Position numbers and translations under genes: made by a program. Shown in pieces: positions 13,763 through 26,321 of a stretch of 64,000 nucleotides of DNA; the first letter of the stretch is position 1; each line of letters opens with the position of its first letter. The notes below the pieces were generated by a model. It searched no databases. It was not told where the DNA came from and saw only the letters and a list, made by a program, of their open reading frames with translations. The DNA is from Beaufortia kweichowensis (taxonomy: Eukaryota > Chordata > Actinopteri > Cypriniformes > Gastromyzontidae). The stretch spans positions 2,526,001 to 2,590,000 of the forward strand of contig CM032806.1 of NCBI GenBank assembly GCA_019155185.1, read 5' to 3'.

Positions 13763-16149
13763 CTTTACAGATACAGACAATATCAGTAAACATCATGAGC
13801 AAATTGTCAACGGCTTAAACGACACAATATGTGTAATCATTTCTATTGGAAATATTAACCCAACAGTTTGTTCAGTGAGTTTAGGAAACCCTGGGGTGTT
13901 ATTGCCCTCTTAAATCTTTCCAGGTTACAGTTTGTCTGGCTTAGAGTTTCACCGGGTTTGCTGAAGTGACAGAGACACACTAGCTGACAGAGAAAAGCAG
14001 CTGGCCTGTTCTTTTACTCGCACATTACACCCTTCAAGATTTCCTAAGAGGACATGTGAACATCACTGAAATATGTCAAGCATACTCTCTGCTTCTTATT
14101 CAGTCCGGACATCATGTGAACATGCCTGACGGGTAAACGGACAATTATTTTGCACAATTAAAATATTCATTTACATTAACATCTATGCATTTGGCAAATG
14201 CTTTTATCCAAAATGACAATGCATTCAAGCTTTACATTTATCAGTATGTGTATGGGATAAAACCCATGACCTTTGCGTTGATATAACTTGATTCTAAGAT
14301 TTGCCAAGACTGTATGTAAAAAAAAAAGTAGGCTTACATTGATCTCAAGGTAATAGCAAAAGATTCAGAGCTTGTGAATGACGACTCACCCGTGGCTGAA
14401 TGATGGCGAACAGGTCTCGACCCACGACCAGCTCTTGAGCGAACCCGTAGTGTTCCTTTGACTGAAAGGCGATGCCGAACAGACCCACGATACACGGGTG
14501 ACATGACAGCTGCAGTGAGATGCAGTATTCTCTCAGGAAGCCCTGCAGTTTGGTCGAAGCCTTGGGCAAGACTTTAAGAGCCATTGGAGTCCCTGTAAGA
14601 TGATCAGAATCACAGGATCAGAAGACTTTGGATGATGTTTAGTCAAAAGTCTCAAGCAATTCAATTATGTATTGGAAATAATGTCTTGCAGCTGTTTGAA
14701 TGATATCATATTGCACTTGATTTATATTTTATTGCAGCACAGATGTATTTTTTGGCATAGAAAAACACATTTGTGCCAACATATTCATTTCTGTCATTTG
14801 AACATTTATTTAAAAATAGTTTTGAAATGGAGCGAATAATGAATAAAACCAGCCAATAAGAATCCAGCACAGATAGAAATAACTTAGAAATGAGACCTCA
14901 AGAAGCTGGATGATAAAATGTCAAATGAGTATGATTTTACAAATTCTACACAAACTGTGACTACTTTTAAAGATGATCAAATATATAATAGTGTTCATTT
15001 ATTTTGGATGCTTTTATTCACAACACAATTCCCACAGTTACAGTTGTGTAATAGTTTTGATGAGTTTACTGCTATGGAAAAAATCTCTCTTTGGCTTTCA
15101 AAAGAACTAGTTCGTCTACGTCCTCACGTTCACATCTTTTGCGCAAACGCGTTTCAATTTGTCTCTATGGAAACAAAGCGTCACGCAATGCACCCAACGT
15201 GTATTATGGGATTTACTAAACGCTCTGCTGCACCTTGTCTCGCGTCAGTGTCGTGTAAACGAGTGTCATCGCGTCAGATTTAAGATGAGGGAAGAGTCGT
15301 GATGAAAATCGACTTATGTTTCGGTCTTTTTTTTACAATTCAGTCGCGAGACTTTTGAAGTCTTGTGCACGCGCAACATGGATGACGTCTTGACAATCTG
15401 TTTCACGTCACACGTGATGGACGGTGAGTAAACTTTGACGAAATGTTCATTTTACTTCTAAAGTCATTCGTTTTTTAGATCAATCATGTGATTTCCACAG
15501 TAAAAGTGCACTAACCAAGTTAGTTGTGGTTACTGTAGTAAAACATGGTTAATCTAATTTTAATAGTTTACACTGAAGTGCTCCTCATTTTAGGTTGCTT
15601 TGGTTAAAAGCTCAATGAATAAATGTAACTGTAATGTAAATGTACATTAACAAAATAATATCAGTCTACTGACAAATAATGTTTTGTAATATTTGTTATT
15701 TTTTACTGTAAGACGCCAGTAGTTTTGCATATAGGCATTTAAAATCTATGAAAATGATCCCAAAATCAAATGATGAGATAAAGAGCATCAATCTTTGACA
15801 TGTCATTACTCAGTCAATATTAAAGATATCAAGGTTGTATTTTCTTTACATTATTTTGATGATTTATGTAGAAAAAATGACTTTAGCTGGGTTTTCACGT
15901 ATATATTGTTTTATTAAATAAGAGTTTAATAGTGACCTCTCAAACCAATCAAGTGTCTCTCATGTTTTAAGTGATCTTACCTTTACACCGGTGTGTGACC
16001 AGTAGCACACGGCCATACTTGCCCCGTCCGATCTCTTTAATGATGTTGAAATGCTCTTTAATCTCCAGTTTGCATAAGCTTTGAGACGTTAACTCCATCA
16101 GTTCATCTATCAGACTGTTGCCCTCCTCCACTGAACCCAGTTCAATCAT
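13112..16149 (-). CDS. sbk2: SBK-family serine/threonine kinase, SBK2-like
   Basis: The coding exons are 16149-15981, 14592-14390 and 13762-13112, together 340 residues. It is a protein kinase that would phosphorylate Ser/Thr in the cytoplasm; its substrates are unknown. All catalytic elements are present: glycine loop GRGKYG (41-46), lysine in MALK (63), glutamate in REYC (78), HRDIKPEN with D155, DFG (175-177), APE (197-199) and the late WAFGVLLF helix. LVTHRCKGTPMALK, GFLREYC and FPWERC mark the SBK family, and the short C-terminus and the wording around the lysine favour SBK2 over SBK1, which has a long proline-rich tail. The length is close to mammalian SBK2. The start is the first ATG after splicing from the inferred leader exon, whose joined frame is open but has no ATG. 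The gene is tail to tail with the receptor gene. An SBK3-like assignment is not excluded. Confidence 0.85.
13763..14389 (-). other. Kinase intron 2, with a decayed SINE
   Basis: A GT-AG intron in phase 0 on the minus strand (donor gtgagtcg). It carries a degraded tRNA-derived SINE at about 14165-14290 and nothing else recognisable. Confidence 0.7.
14165..14290 (-). mobile_element. Degenerate tRNA-derived SINE
   Basis: The plus strand reads 'gcatttggcaaatgctttta', 'tccaaaatgacaatgcatt' and then 'gggataaaacccatgacctt'. This is the reverse of the common fish SINE whose head has the B-box-like 'gtcatgggttcgatccc' and whose tail reads 'ggataaaagcgtctgccaaa'. It is heavily mutated. Confidence 0.6.
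14390..14592 (-). CDS. sbk2: Kinase exon 2: N-lobe, catalytic lysine
   Basis: Encodes TPMALKVLPKASTK through FAQELVVGRDLFAIIQPR. It contains the ATP-anchoring lysine and the probable helix-C glutamate. The acceptor on the minus strand is catcttacag in phase 1; the donor is gtgagt in phase 0. Confidence 0.88.
14593..15980 (-). other. Kinase intron 1 (between coding exons 1 and 2)
   Basis: A 1.4-kb GT-AG intron, donor gtaagatc, phase 1. It holds a SINE-tail remnant near 15590-15650 ('ggttaaaagctcaatgaataaatg'). A CpG-containing unique stretch at about 15100-15425 has an open plus-strand frame with no recognisable protein. Confidence 0.65.
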
Positions 16150-16158
16150 CTCACCGTA
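15981..16158 (-). CDS. sbk2: Kinase exon 1 (coding from 16149)
   Basis: The first 9 bases (tacggtgag) are probably 5' UTR; translation starts at ATG 16149-16147 with MIELGSVEEGNSLIDELMEL and ends in the glycine loop and LVTHRCK. The acceptor on the minus strand is gtttttcag. The acidic leader and the ELTSQSL segment before the kinase domain match the SBK2 pattern I remember. Confidence 0.85.
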
Positions 16159-17286
16159 CTGAAAAACAAACAATAAAACACTTCTTTGGTCTTCTGTCAC
16201 ACACTTTCCTGTTTCGCTGTCAAAACGATTCTCCTTTAATGCTCTTAAATGAGCTGCAATTGGCTACAAATATTTTAAGTGAGCAAAGTTAAATAAGTTA
16301 TTTAATATATTTTCTTTAGTATTTCTTAGTATACATTGTGTCCTTGATAAATAAATATAGCATTCTGATGTAGTTTTACCAAAACATTTGACTTTTTACC
16401 AATCAGTGCAAAACATTTGATTTATTATAAAACTTAAAAATGAGTCATAAAAGGCCGTACATGTATTAAACTCTTTAATATAACACTACGGTGTGAGCCA
16501 GAGATCCTGTTTGTTGTGTTTGCTATTTGCTATTAAATCTCTTACACGGTTTCTGTCATCACTGTACAATCAGCACATACTCGCTCATCTCCCAAACACT
16601 TACTACATACATTCCTGATTATTCTAAACCTGCTGTGCTTCTGTATTCTGATACTCTACATGCATGCAAAGCATGTTTACATGTCTAACATGTTAAGACC
16701 AACCATATCAGAAACAGATACTGTAAGTCGTTTTTACTTTTAACCTCAATATGTACAGTGAAGGTTATGCTGCATCATTGTGTGTTTATTTCATTAGAAA
16801 AGTAACACGTGCCTGTTCAACAAAACAATTTTATTATTTATTTTGCTAAATTATTCTGCTCTATATTTCAGTATTTTGCTATTGCTATTAAAACCTCAAA
16901 TAAAGCACAAAAATATTTCAACCAAATCTCCTTTTTTGAAATACCAGTACATTTCAACATTTCTCTCTACGTCCAAAAAAATGGACACGGAAAACAGAAC
17001 AGATTTTTTTTTCTGTGATATTAAGTGTTAAGAGATTTTTTTCATATGCATTTTCATAGCCACAATTTATATGCATAGTCGTATTTGCAAACCCTTAAAA
17101 CAATACATTACTTTACACATTTACAGAATGAGCCTAACAAACAGAGCAGATATCAATTGCATGCAGAAAAATGTCACTTTTTGTTAACGCGTGTCCAGAA
17201 GCATGCACAGTAATGCACAGGATTCAGTTTTATCAATGACTTTTGTTATCTGTGTAGTAAGGTCTCTCTTTCCGCCCTTCTCTCAC
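16159..17286 (-). other. Kinase leader intron (inferred)
   Basis: This stretch would be an intron if the leader exon at 17287 is right: minus-strand donor gtgagaga and acceptor gtttttcag. It is AT-rich and no exon or known repeat is seen. Confidence 0.5.
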
Positions 17287-17372
17287 CTCTCTGCAGCTGT
17301 GCAGGACGCGCAGGCAAACACAAACAGCACCAGCGCTGCAGCTGAAGCCAATGCAGAGCTCTACGAATGACA
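17287..17372 (-). other. sbk2: Inferred non-coding first exon of the kinase gene
   Basis: The sequence lies about 25-110 bases downstream of a TATA box and ends gctgcagagag at a good donor (gtgagaga). It has no ATG and is GC-rich compared with its flanks. The right boundary is only an estimate from TATA spacing. Confidence 0.5.
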
Positions 17373-17500
17373 ACTTTGAGCAGAGCGCCCCTGGAACGCT
17401 TTATATGGCAGACGCACACACGCACACACTCGGGGAAAGTTGTACTTTTGTGGGACTGACTCCACCCGCGGGGGTACGTAACGTGTAAACACACGCACTA
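17373..17500 (-). promoter_or_regulatory. Probable TATA promoter of the kinase gene
   Basis: On the minus strand, atataaagcg at 17406-17397 is a strong TATA match. Upstream lie a CACA/GTGT-rich stretch and a GC-box-like ccacccgcggggg at about 17463-17475. The next good coding start on this strand is the kinase. Transcription would begin near 17370. Confidence 0.5.
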
Positions 17501-19424
17501 ATGCTCATTCATGTTCTTTTGCATATATCGGACGCATGCTCAGTATATTGTATATATTTTACAATATATGCATGCATATGCATGGGCTAAGGTTTAAAAT
17601 AATGCCCCAGTGCAAAGGTCAACTATGAAAAGAAAGGTTTTTATCATACTCATAGCTTAATACTGGGTGGTTTAAATGCCCATTTGAGGTTAAAGTTTTT
17701 AAAGCATATTTTGGTTCAGTTTAGATTCTAGATTCTAAATAAATACATTCTCTGATTCATAAGTTGTGACTGCAAATGGCACGTCCGTAACGCTGGATTT
17801 AACCCTGAAATTGTAGCATGTATATGTATATTGCGATTATGTACATGCACAACACATTTAGAGTAGCTTCAACAAAACTAAAGGATTTAAAGCTGTCTTT
17901 TTAATTTCAGAGTAGTAAATAAACAGATCTGAGACTGCAGTTTGTGATAAGGTCACATATGAGCCGGTACACGATTACAACCTCTCTCTCCGTCCAAGTA
18001 CAGTTTATCAGCTCGATCGAAGGTGGACATCTTTAGCATACGCTCGGGACACCATCAGATGCTATTCTTGTCTTCATTCAGCAGTGCTTTCATGAAAGAG
18101 ACTTGGCAGCACAACTAAATGTTATTTTAGTAAGTCTGTACTCTGTTAAACAAACTTTAAAGTGCAAAAATAGGAGATGATCATGATATGACATGTTTAC
18201 TTGTTTATGCATTTATTTAAAATGTCTGTCGTGCTTGTGTGATAAAGTTCAAGCATTCGCTCTAAATGAATTGTGTATAACATTTCACCATGTTAAGCAT
18301 GTTAATGATGACCTTTCACAGTAATTTAAAATCTGTTTCTTGCTCGGTCAGTCAGATTAACATCCTGTCACAGTCACATCGTGATGGTTAAGATCTTTGA
18401 GACACGGGACAGCATTACGGGCACCGGCGTCTTTCCCGAGAGGCCCGTGGGAATAGAATTACAGTTCGGTGTGGACAGACAGTCAGTCAACGGCTGCCGA
18501 AACATTATTTCCAAAATATGCATCACATGCGACGTGCTACTTACCTGTGATCTTCAGTGGCGTAGAATGCGATTTGCGAATTAAGATTGAAAACAAATCT
18601 AAACCGGGAATGAATAAAATGTGATAATCGTACTTTATCAGCAGAGGAATGTTAATATGGAGTTAAAATCACAAACTGGATTTAAAAATCACAAACTGGA
18701 TTGTCTCTCGCTGGTGTAAATGGTGCGACTGCCGTATTGGGTTCTTTCCAACTGCTGTCACAAAGTAGATTAGGTTTAATCACATTACATATCGATTTCT
18801 ACACTGTGCTTCTGTGTTGTGTGTGACCCGTGTGGTATGTGCACACACATTTATACTGCCATAGTTCTTAAAGAGATTTGCTTTTGAAGTTCATCAGATA
18901 CTGTTAAGCTGTGGCGATTTTAAAAGGAAGTAACTCACGTAGAAGTCATTGGATTTGGGGATTTTGTTTAAAGTTTAAGTAAAGTAACAGTATCTATACA
19001 CTTTCTGGATGTCAGATTGAATGATGCTTGAGTCATGCTAATGATTAGGACTGCAAGATATATCGCAACTACATGATTTTAGTACTTGGAAAAAGTTACT
19101 TTCAGAAAGTTGGAAAAAGTCAGAAAGAGTTACTTTTCCAGAAAGTTGGTTATACTTTTTCAATATAAGTTAAATTGATTTTACAGACTTGAAGAGTCTT
19201 TTTGTATGGCATATTGCATATCTCATATTTAGCAAGTTATCACATAGGATTTTTTATATCAGGCAACCCTACTAAAGATAGTCTTAAGACATCTGGTTAA
19301 AAGTAATTGTTAAAGTAAATGTATAGTACAAAAAAATCTGAGAAAGGTCTAGAAGCATTTGTTATAACCTGATAACTGTCACTGCACATATTGAGCATAG
19401 ACATGAAAATGATTCTGAACTACA
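17501..19424. other. Non-coding, nothing recognised
   Basis: No exon or known element stands out. A short palindrome (atattgta...tacaatat) lies at about 17546-17570 and a small direct repeat, aatcacaaactggatt twice, at about 18666-18700. Confidence 0.5.
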
Positions 19425-19660
19425 ATAAAAAAAATTTAGATTTTATTTTTTATTTTTTGAGTTTCTTTAAATAACATTAATATTTTTAGTTTTAGTTTAA
19501 GTAAATGAAATATTAAAATATAAAAATAAAATGTCAAATATTTATTCTTGAGTCTTAGAACTTTCTATCAATATATACTTTGTCATTATTAGATTAGAAT
19601 TCAACTATGAAATATTAAAGTGAATAGTGAAATTGCGGTGACAGTTAACAGGTTAATTAT
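19425..19660. repeat. Dispersed repeat, shared with 28610-28825
   Basis: Landmarks 'gtcaaatatttattcttgag', 'tttgtcattattagatta', 'aactatgaaatatta' and 'ggtgacagttaacaggttaa' occur in the same order at 28610-28825. Termini and class are not determined. Confidence 0.5.
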
Positions 19661-20374
19661 TGCCCAAATATACGGTTGTATGTTATCCAATCAATTATGA
19701 ATTCGATTATAAGTATATACATCACAGTTTATGCTGAAGAATAAATTAAGCTTATGCTCGACAATATCTGTGGCTATTTTAAACTTTATTTAAAACTAAA
19801 CCTCAGCTTTAAGGGCATTTTAAGCAACGCACCATTGCAATGCACAACAAGCATCATGTTTAATCTGAATACAAGGTGATGGTGAGAGTGTGAATTCTTA
19901 CGTGTGCGTGACTTGTGGTCTGCGCTCTGCATGTCAGCGAGTGGGTCAAGACAAGGAAAGCAAAGAGTTTATTTTAGAAGAGATGCGTTCTGAGCCAGAA
20001 AGAATGGAGAAGGTGCAGACAGACCTGTGAGATATGATTTCACATGCCGGCAGTCCCTCTGTGTGTGCATGTGAGAGCGAGTTTCTGTCTGTCCGTCCTC
20101 TCCGGTGATGAATTACGGGGCAGCAGGTCTCTGTAGAGCACACTTTTAGAAGCGGTGGATTCAATAGATGCTATTCTTACAGGCTAATTACCATCTCTGG
20201 CAAGTGTTCTGTGATATTGCACTTATGCTGGATTTGGGTTGGAGGATGGAGAAGTTTAGGATGGATGAATGTCACTAATGAACAAAGTGGTTTCAGTAGC
20301 ATCATCGCCTTCAGAAGCAGTCGAGATATGTGCCAAGTTGCCGTTTATTCTCAGAGGTTCTTCTGCTATATTGT
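19661..20374. other. Non-coding, unique-looking
   Basis: A complex block at about 19900-20190 is less AT-rich than its flanks but has no intact reading frame that looks like protein. It could be regulatory DNA; this is not shown. Confidence 0.4.
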
Positions 20375-20512
20375 ACGCTGGGTTGTTGTAAAATACTGAC
20401 AAACCTGATGGGTTTATATTATCTTAAAAGGGTAAAATATAGACTTTTTATAGGTTAATTTAAACTAATGGTTGGGTTTGTCCATATTTTAACCAACAAC
20501 CCAACATTTTTA
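20375..20512. mobile_element. Miniature element with 'gctgggttgtt' termini
   Basis: It starts gctgggttgttgtaaaa and ends accaacaacccaac, imperfect inverted termini. A related copy is at 41713-41838. Confidence 0.55.
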
Positions 20513-20514
20513 GA

Positions 20515-20845
20515 TTAAAGGGATAGTTCACTTCAAAATATTCAAAACTTCAAAAAACTTCAAAAATTATTTTATTATTTACTCATTTATTCACTCATGT
20601 CAAACCTGTATGACTATCTTGCTTCAGCAGATCACAGAAGAAGATATTTTGAAAAACCTGCACCCATTTACTTTCACAGTATGGACACAAGGTTCAATGG
20701 AAGTCAATGGGTGCCGGTAACCAGCGTTTTGCAAAATATCTTCTTTTGTGTTCCACGAAAGAAAGAATCATATACAGGGTTTGAATGAAATAAGGGTGAA
20801 AAAATTATGACATCATTTTTATTTTTGGGTGAACTATCCCTTTAA
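20515..20845. mobile_element. TTAA-flanked miniature element, complete copy
   Basis: The element is bounded by ttaa at both ends, with inverted termini agggatagttca and tgaactatcccttt. The inside has the familiar 'catgtcaaacctgtatgac' and 'aagaagatattttgaaaa' wording. TTAA flanks suggest piggyBac-type mobilisation; I do not rely on a family name. Other copies lie at 38856-39123 and 53445-53732. Confidence 0.75.
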
Positions 20846-22035
20846 GGTTGGATATACAAGCTAAAGCATTACTTTCAAAAATGAGTGCATAATAATGCAC
20901 ATAAATGTTTTACTAATAAGCTAGAGAATATTAAGTTCAACTTTAATTTTAAAGAGAGTTACTTGGAGTGAGTAATGCAAACACACAATTTACAACATCT
21001 AATGTGATCAATGTCCAGCAGACAGAAACGAGTGTTAAGAGTAGAGAATCGTGAGGCACGAGCGCCCCGCAGCCAAGCCCAGCAAGAGAATGTCAGCTAT
21101 GATGTAGTGAAGTCTTAAAGGTGACAAGAATGTTTGAAACTCTCATATCGTCCACTCCATCTCACAGTTTAACACAGAGATACTTGGTATGTCCAACACA
21201 CCTCCCACCCTAGTGGGTCGTGGGCCATATATACGAAGTGTTTAGTCAACAAAGCGCATGGTAGCGAGTGTTGTCTTACAGAGAATGCGAGCGGGCAGTT
21301 TAACTCAAACTCGTGGCATGGTGTGATAGTACAGACAGCAGCTATCACTCCTAAAGCGGTCAGGGAATGTCTATCCATCTAGTCATCGGAACAAACAAAG
21401 AGCTTGTAGTGTGAGCCAAACAATGCTTGCTAATGTTTCAGCGTCTGTGGGCTTCTGTGCACTGAGATGATCGCTGGTACGGTATAAAAAGCATGAAGTA
21501 TGATGAGGAATGAGCAGGTAAAAATGGTAAACGATTCAGCCAGATTGTTAAAGACATGCTTGATAAATCATAGGAAGCAAATGAAATGAACCAGAAGAAA
21601 CAATGTTTAAAGATGGTTATTATTTCTTTTTGAAATTTAATGGAACCATAATTTGCTTCTTGTTAGTCATTGCAGGTGGTATTGGTAGATGAACAATGTC
21701 CTTTTAGAGAGAATTTGATTGGACAAAAACGTTGCAGTGCAGGATGAGTCATCAATATTCTTAGTCAAGTTTAAATGAAAGCTAAGCTCGTAATTTTATG
21801 GGGTATTAAAGTTGTTCTGACATTGTGACAGTATTTTTCAGTTAATGTAAAAACATTTACATAGCACCATAGCATTTTTTACATCCATCTTTTACAACAT
21901 CTTTAATATTTTAGTTTGATTTAGAAGTGAAATACGAAGACTAAAGGGCTTTTCACACAAACTATAAAGGATGACTATATTAGCCAATGGACAATAATGT
22001 ATGTTTTTCAAGCTTGCTTGCTAAAGTTTCACATA
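20846..22035. other. Non-coding, nothing recognised
   Basis: No reliable exon or repeat. The block at about 21000-21460 is more complex and GC-balanced than its surroundings. Confidence 0.45.
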
Positions 22036-22043
22036 CTGTTGAT

Positions 22044-22375
22044 TAGGGGTGGGAATCTTTAGGTACTACGCGATCCGATTCCGATTCTGGGACTCACGAT
22101 CCGATTCCAAAACGATTCTTCATATAATTTTTTGCAAATATGATAAATTTGCAATTTTAAATAAATAAAGAGTTTTTATGCTTTTTGTTTATAGTTAGAA
22201 TCTCTTTGACAGTATTCCCATCTTGAAGTTTAATTTTATTGCTTTTATTTTAACAAAGTAATATTCAGGATGAACAAGTTCTGACATAGAATCGATTCTG
22301 AATCTTTGAGAATCGATTCAGAATCGTTAGAGAAAGAATCCCGATGCATCGATTTTTTTTTTTGTCCCACCCCTA
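22044..22375. mobile_element. hAT-type miniature element with 8-bp target duplication
   Basis: The termini are taggggtggga and tcccaccccta. The flanks ctgttgat (22036-22043 and 22376-22383) are a perfect 8-bp duplication, the hallmark of hAT insertion. The interior is rich in gaatcgattc palindromes and codes for nothing. Confidence 0.8.
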
Positions 22376-22383
22376 CTGTTGAT

Positions 22384-24319
22384 GTATTTCTAATGGATTT
22401 TAAATTTGTTTTATAGTTCCTTATTGTTCCACTATAGTTGTAGTGTGGATTCTACTACTCTTTTATATTTATGATGACTTACTGTTATCATGACTATAGT
22501 TATCATCCTTGGTTTGATCAGAGCTTTACTATATCTTTTGTGAGATTGAAGTGATTTTAGTGTTGTGTTGTCACTGTATTGTTGACCTGCGTTGTTGTCT
22601 GATTAAGCTGATGTTTAAATTAGAAGGGGATTTTGAAGAACTTTTAATCTTGTGATGTCACTGCCATTGGATCTGTATGTGGCACTCGCAGCTCTGCAGA
22701 ATATTTATAGCGAGCGGCCCGTGAATGTTATGAGCGCGGGTAATGAAGTGAGAAGATTGGTGTGTGACAACATCTTGAGCACAGAAGAACAGCTCGCATT
22801 ATTCAAGTGTTTCAGAGTAAAACCTGCGTTTGTTCAGGATTTGTGTGGATGACATTGAGCTGTCCTGGGGAACGATGGTATTTGTGACTGGGTTTGGAGC
22901 CAACAAATTGTTGAAGCCAACAATTTCCAGTTTGGTAGAAATTGACTGTATGATTTTACATGCACTTGTAGGTCTTGTAGCGTATGGAAGAAGTCTTCTG
23001 TGTTTTCTGTTTAAGTCCAGCATAGATGATGGTGAAATCAGATCTGATCATAAATCTCATTACAGTTAATGGATCCACAGAACGTTTGGAAATCAATATT
23101 TATATTTCCTACAGCTTTCCAGAGAACCTACCAACCTGTGCTCGATGTATATTATATCATAATTTTTTAATGTAACTGTAAAAGCACACAAAGTAAGCTT
23201 TCTTCCAGCAAGTGGATAATATAATTATTTCCACCCTAAGAGTAAGTTTTATATTTAGTTAAGCAGTCTTGAGATCATTGTGTTCTTACTGTGTCTTGTG
23301 ACTGAACTGTCTGAAGCAGCTCGAGGGACCAATGAGTATCCAGAATATAGATTTTGCTTTTTACTTGACAGAGAAACATGATACAAAGAGTCAAATCTGT
23401 TTTTGGATATAGAAAATAATGCTATATTTCTTTAACACTTTCTCAAGCACTTTTATAGGCGACAATGGTGGGAAAATAATATAATGTGTTTCAGGTGCCT
23501 TTGGTATGTTTTGTGCATTACAGTTAGACAACTTTAAAGATGAAACACAGCATCGCCCTCTAGTGGCTGAAGTGTAGATCTTTTTTATTCCTGACATCTC
23601 TTGTCATGTGTCCTCTGAGATGTCAGAAGGTTTTGATTGGCTAACAGCTGTAGGCTGTGGTCAGACTGCATGTGTGTGTAGCTTTATACCTGGAGTTATC
23701 AAACTGTGGGTCACACAGTGAAATAGGATCATGTAAGATCACTTGGCGGTTGTGGTGAAATGTCCAACACATGACTAGCAATGATAATAGTTTTCATATT
23801 CTACTGTGAGATAATTTGGTATTGCAGTTTGACTTGCATTCATACAATGACAAGCAAAATATAAACTACTCTCTCCTAAAAGATAACACTGTGAATTATT
23901 CACATATTTCCATTTTTAAATATTTTTGTGGTTTTACTTCTGTCTAAGTGGGTCCTGAAATGAAAAGGTTTGTTAACCCCTGATCTAGACTCTGTAAACA
24001 GATTTCTGTGCATGCCCAGTTTAGTGATATCTAAGTTGTAAGATGTTTTATACATAATATTTAAACTGAAATATTGTATACATAGCAGCCTTTATGTATA
24101 ATGCATCATTTTAATCAGAGATTTGAATATTTCCTGCATTTGGTTCATTGAATCATTGAATTTTATTCTTGATTTGCAATGTTTGCATGTTAAAAATCAA
24201 AATAAAACATTTAAATATGTAATATTCTGATTGGCTGTTGGCTCCACAAAAACACATTTAAAAGCCCTTAAAAATATCACTGGCTAAACAGCTTTTATCA
24301 TGTAAAATATCTTTTCAAT
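22384..24319. other. Non-coding, nothing recognised
   Basis: Open frames near 22652-23069 are short and lack splice-site support. No known element is seen. Confidence 0.45.
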
Positions 24320-24452
24320 TGCTTGAGCATTGTGCTCGAATTGTGCTCAAAGGTTGTGGATTTGGTTCCCACACATACTGATCAAAAAAGTTTACCTTAA
24401 ACGTGCTGTACTGTAAGTAACTTTAGATAAAAGCTTCTGCCATATGCAAAAA
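24320..24452 (+). mobile_element. tRNA-derived SINE, diverged
   Basis: Contains 'gtggatttggttcccacaca' (B-box-like region), 'tactgatcaaa', 'ctgtaagtaactttagataa' and 'aagcttctgccatatgcaaa', the usual order of the common fish SINE. The head is degraded. Confidence 0.65.
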
Positions 24453-26163
24453 TATGATTTTATGAATAGCCATAAGAAAAGTGCATTTTGGAACTTCTCT
24501 TCTGAGCAATACCAGGTGTTGACATTTGAAAACAGGAAGCTCAGTCAGTGAAACGTTAAGAAAATGAAATATGAGAGTTAATTCACCAGAAAGAAGAAGT
24601 GTAATGCTCTTTTACTGGAAAAGACCTCCCTGCTTCCACAAATACTTCACTTCCACATATTTCACAAACAATGAAAGTCTCAGTGGGGTGTATTTACCGC
24701 ACAAGAACGGAAATAGATCTGAGGTCAGAAATGTCAAATTCACTTGTTATCATAACTGACTTACAGCTATAATTTAGCTGCATTAAATATTTCCTGTGTG
24801 TTGTTCTGCTATTAAAGCTCAGACCGTTCCAGTAAATGCATTTCTTGTCAAGAAGAACATTGAATTGGCAGACATTTTTATCCAAAGTTACAATGCTTTT
24901 ATCATCGATTTACTGGTGGAAATGAAAGTATAGCAGATATTGCCAGCAGGAGGCGCTATATGGTCATATATCACGTGCTCACTCCTTTATGCAACACTCC
25001 TGGCACTAATAATGTTTATTGATAGTAGTTTCATCAATTTGTGGACTTTCAGTTTAATCTCAATGTCCTTTTACTTTTCTTTCACAAGTATTTCATGTTA
25101 TTTTAATGATGTTTATGTCCATCCACCTCATCGTGCTGTGTGTCATCGTTCACCACCCTGTTGTTTTTTAGGCCGTAACATCTCTCTGTTGACACATTCC
25201 TGATTCCATGGAATTGGCCGGGAATTTTTGTTTCTCATTCTCGTTCAAGAGATCATGTTTACGGGAACTGATGATAGTGTTTGCTTTACTAGAGTTTATG
25301 GGAAATGTGGACATCTGGGTTAGACCTTTTCTCCAAATTTCCAATTTATAATACACATAACATTGTTGTCAACTTTCATTCAGCATACGTGCGTTTTTGT
25401 GTCTATTGATGGAGTTCATCCCGTGGTCCATAATGCTCTCGTGATGCCAGACTGGAGTAAATGGTTCCCATGGTAACAGAGGAGTCTGGCCGCCGGCGTA
25501 ACCTGCACTGTGCTGAATAGCTGTGTTGAATCAAAGCTAAATATACACACAAGGCAGTCTTTTATATAATACTGTACATAAATACAGCTGATATCATTCT
25601 GACGTGTCTTTCATTTTCACACTGTATCAACGACTGACGTTCAGAAATAGCATCAGAAAAGCTGTCTGTGATCATGTAATTCATTTGTTTTAAAGGTGTA
25701 TTTTTAGCTTTCACTTTTGTAAAGTCAGATGAGTATTTTAGAGCAGTGGACAATCAAATGTGCCAATTGTATAAGTACGAAAATTGTCTCTTTGCAAGTG
25801 AACCTGTTCTTTTTAATATAGTCTGGGTCATGTTTTTATTTACCTTGCCTAGTTTTATTTGTGGTTTGAGATTGAGAGCAGGTTATGCAACCTGCCCAAG
25901 TTGGCATTCGCTTGATTTTAACTTCTACCAGGCGACAGGTGAATATGTGCCAGAATGCATTAGTTCAACGGAAGCACAGTGTTTGACGTCAACAGTGAAA
26001 GATCAAGTGTTTACTCTACCAGGTTTATTTTAATGCATTAATGCATGGATTTTTTTATTTGCATTTTGCATTGACTTTTTTGGGATGTCTGTAATTCTGT
26101 CAGATTCTTTTTGACAATATTTTCTTAAATCTTTAAGCAATCCTTCTAACTGATGATGTTTGT
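24453..26163. other. Non-coding, nothing firm
   Basis: A SINE-tail remnant is near 24855-24900 ('ggcagacatttttatccaaa'). No exon is seen. Confidence 0.45.
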
Positions 26164-26171
26164 TTTGTATG

Positions 26172-26313
26172 TAGGGCTGCACAATATATCGAAATTATCG
26201 AAATATCGCAAATGTGCATATCGCAATGGTATCGCAAAAAATGAGGTATCGCAAAAAATAATATCGCATTATTTAGTATGCTATCGCATTTTTTTCAATA
26301 TCGTGGAGCCCTA
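26172..26313. mobile_element. Short hAT-type miniature element
   Basis: Termini tagggctgcac and gtggagcccta enclose tatcg-rich sequence. Flanks tttgtatg (26164-26171) and gttgtatg (26314-26321) match at 7 of 8 positions, a slightly decayed 8-bp duplication. A fragment of the same family is at about 44904-44980. Confidence 0.72.
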
Positions 26314-26321
26314 GTTGTATG

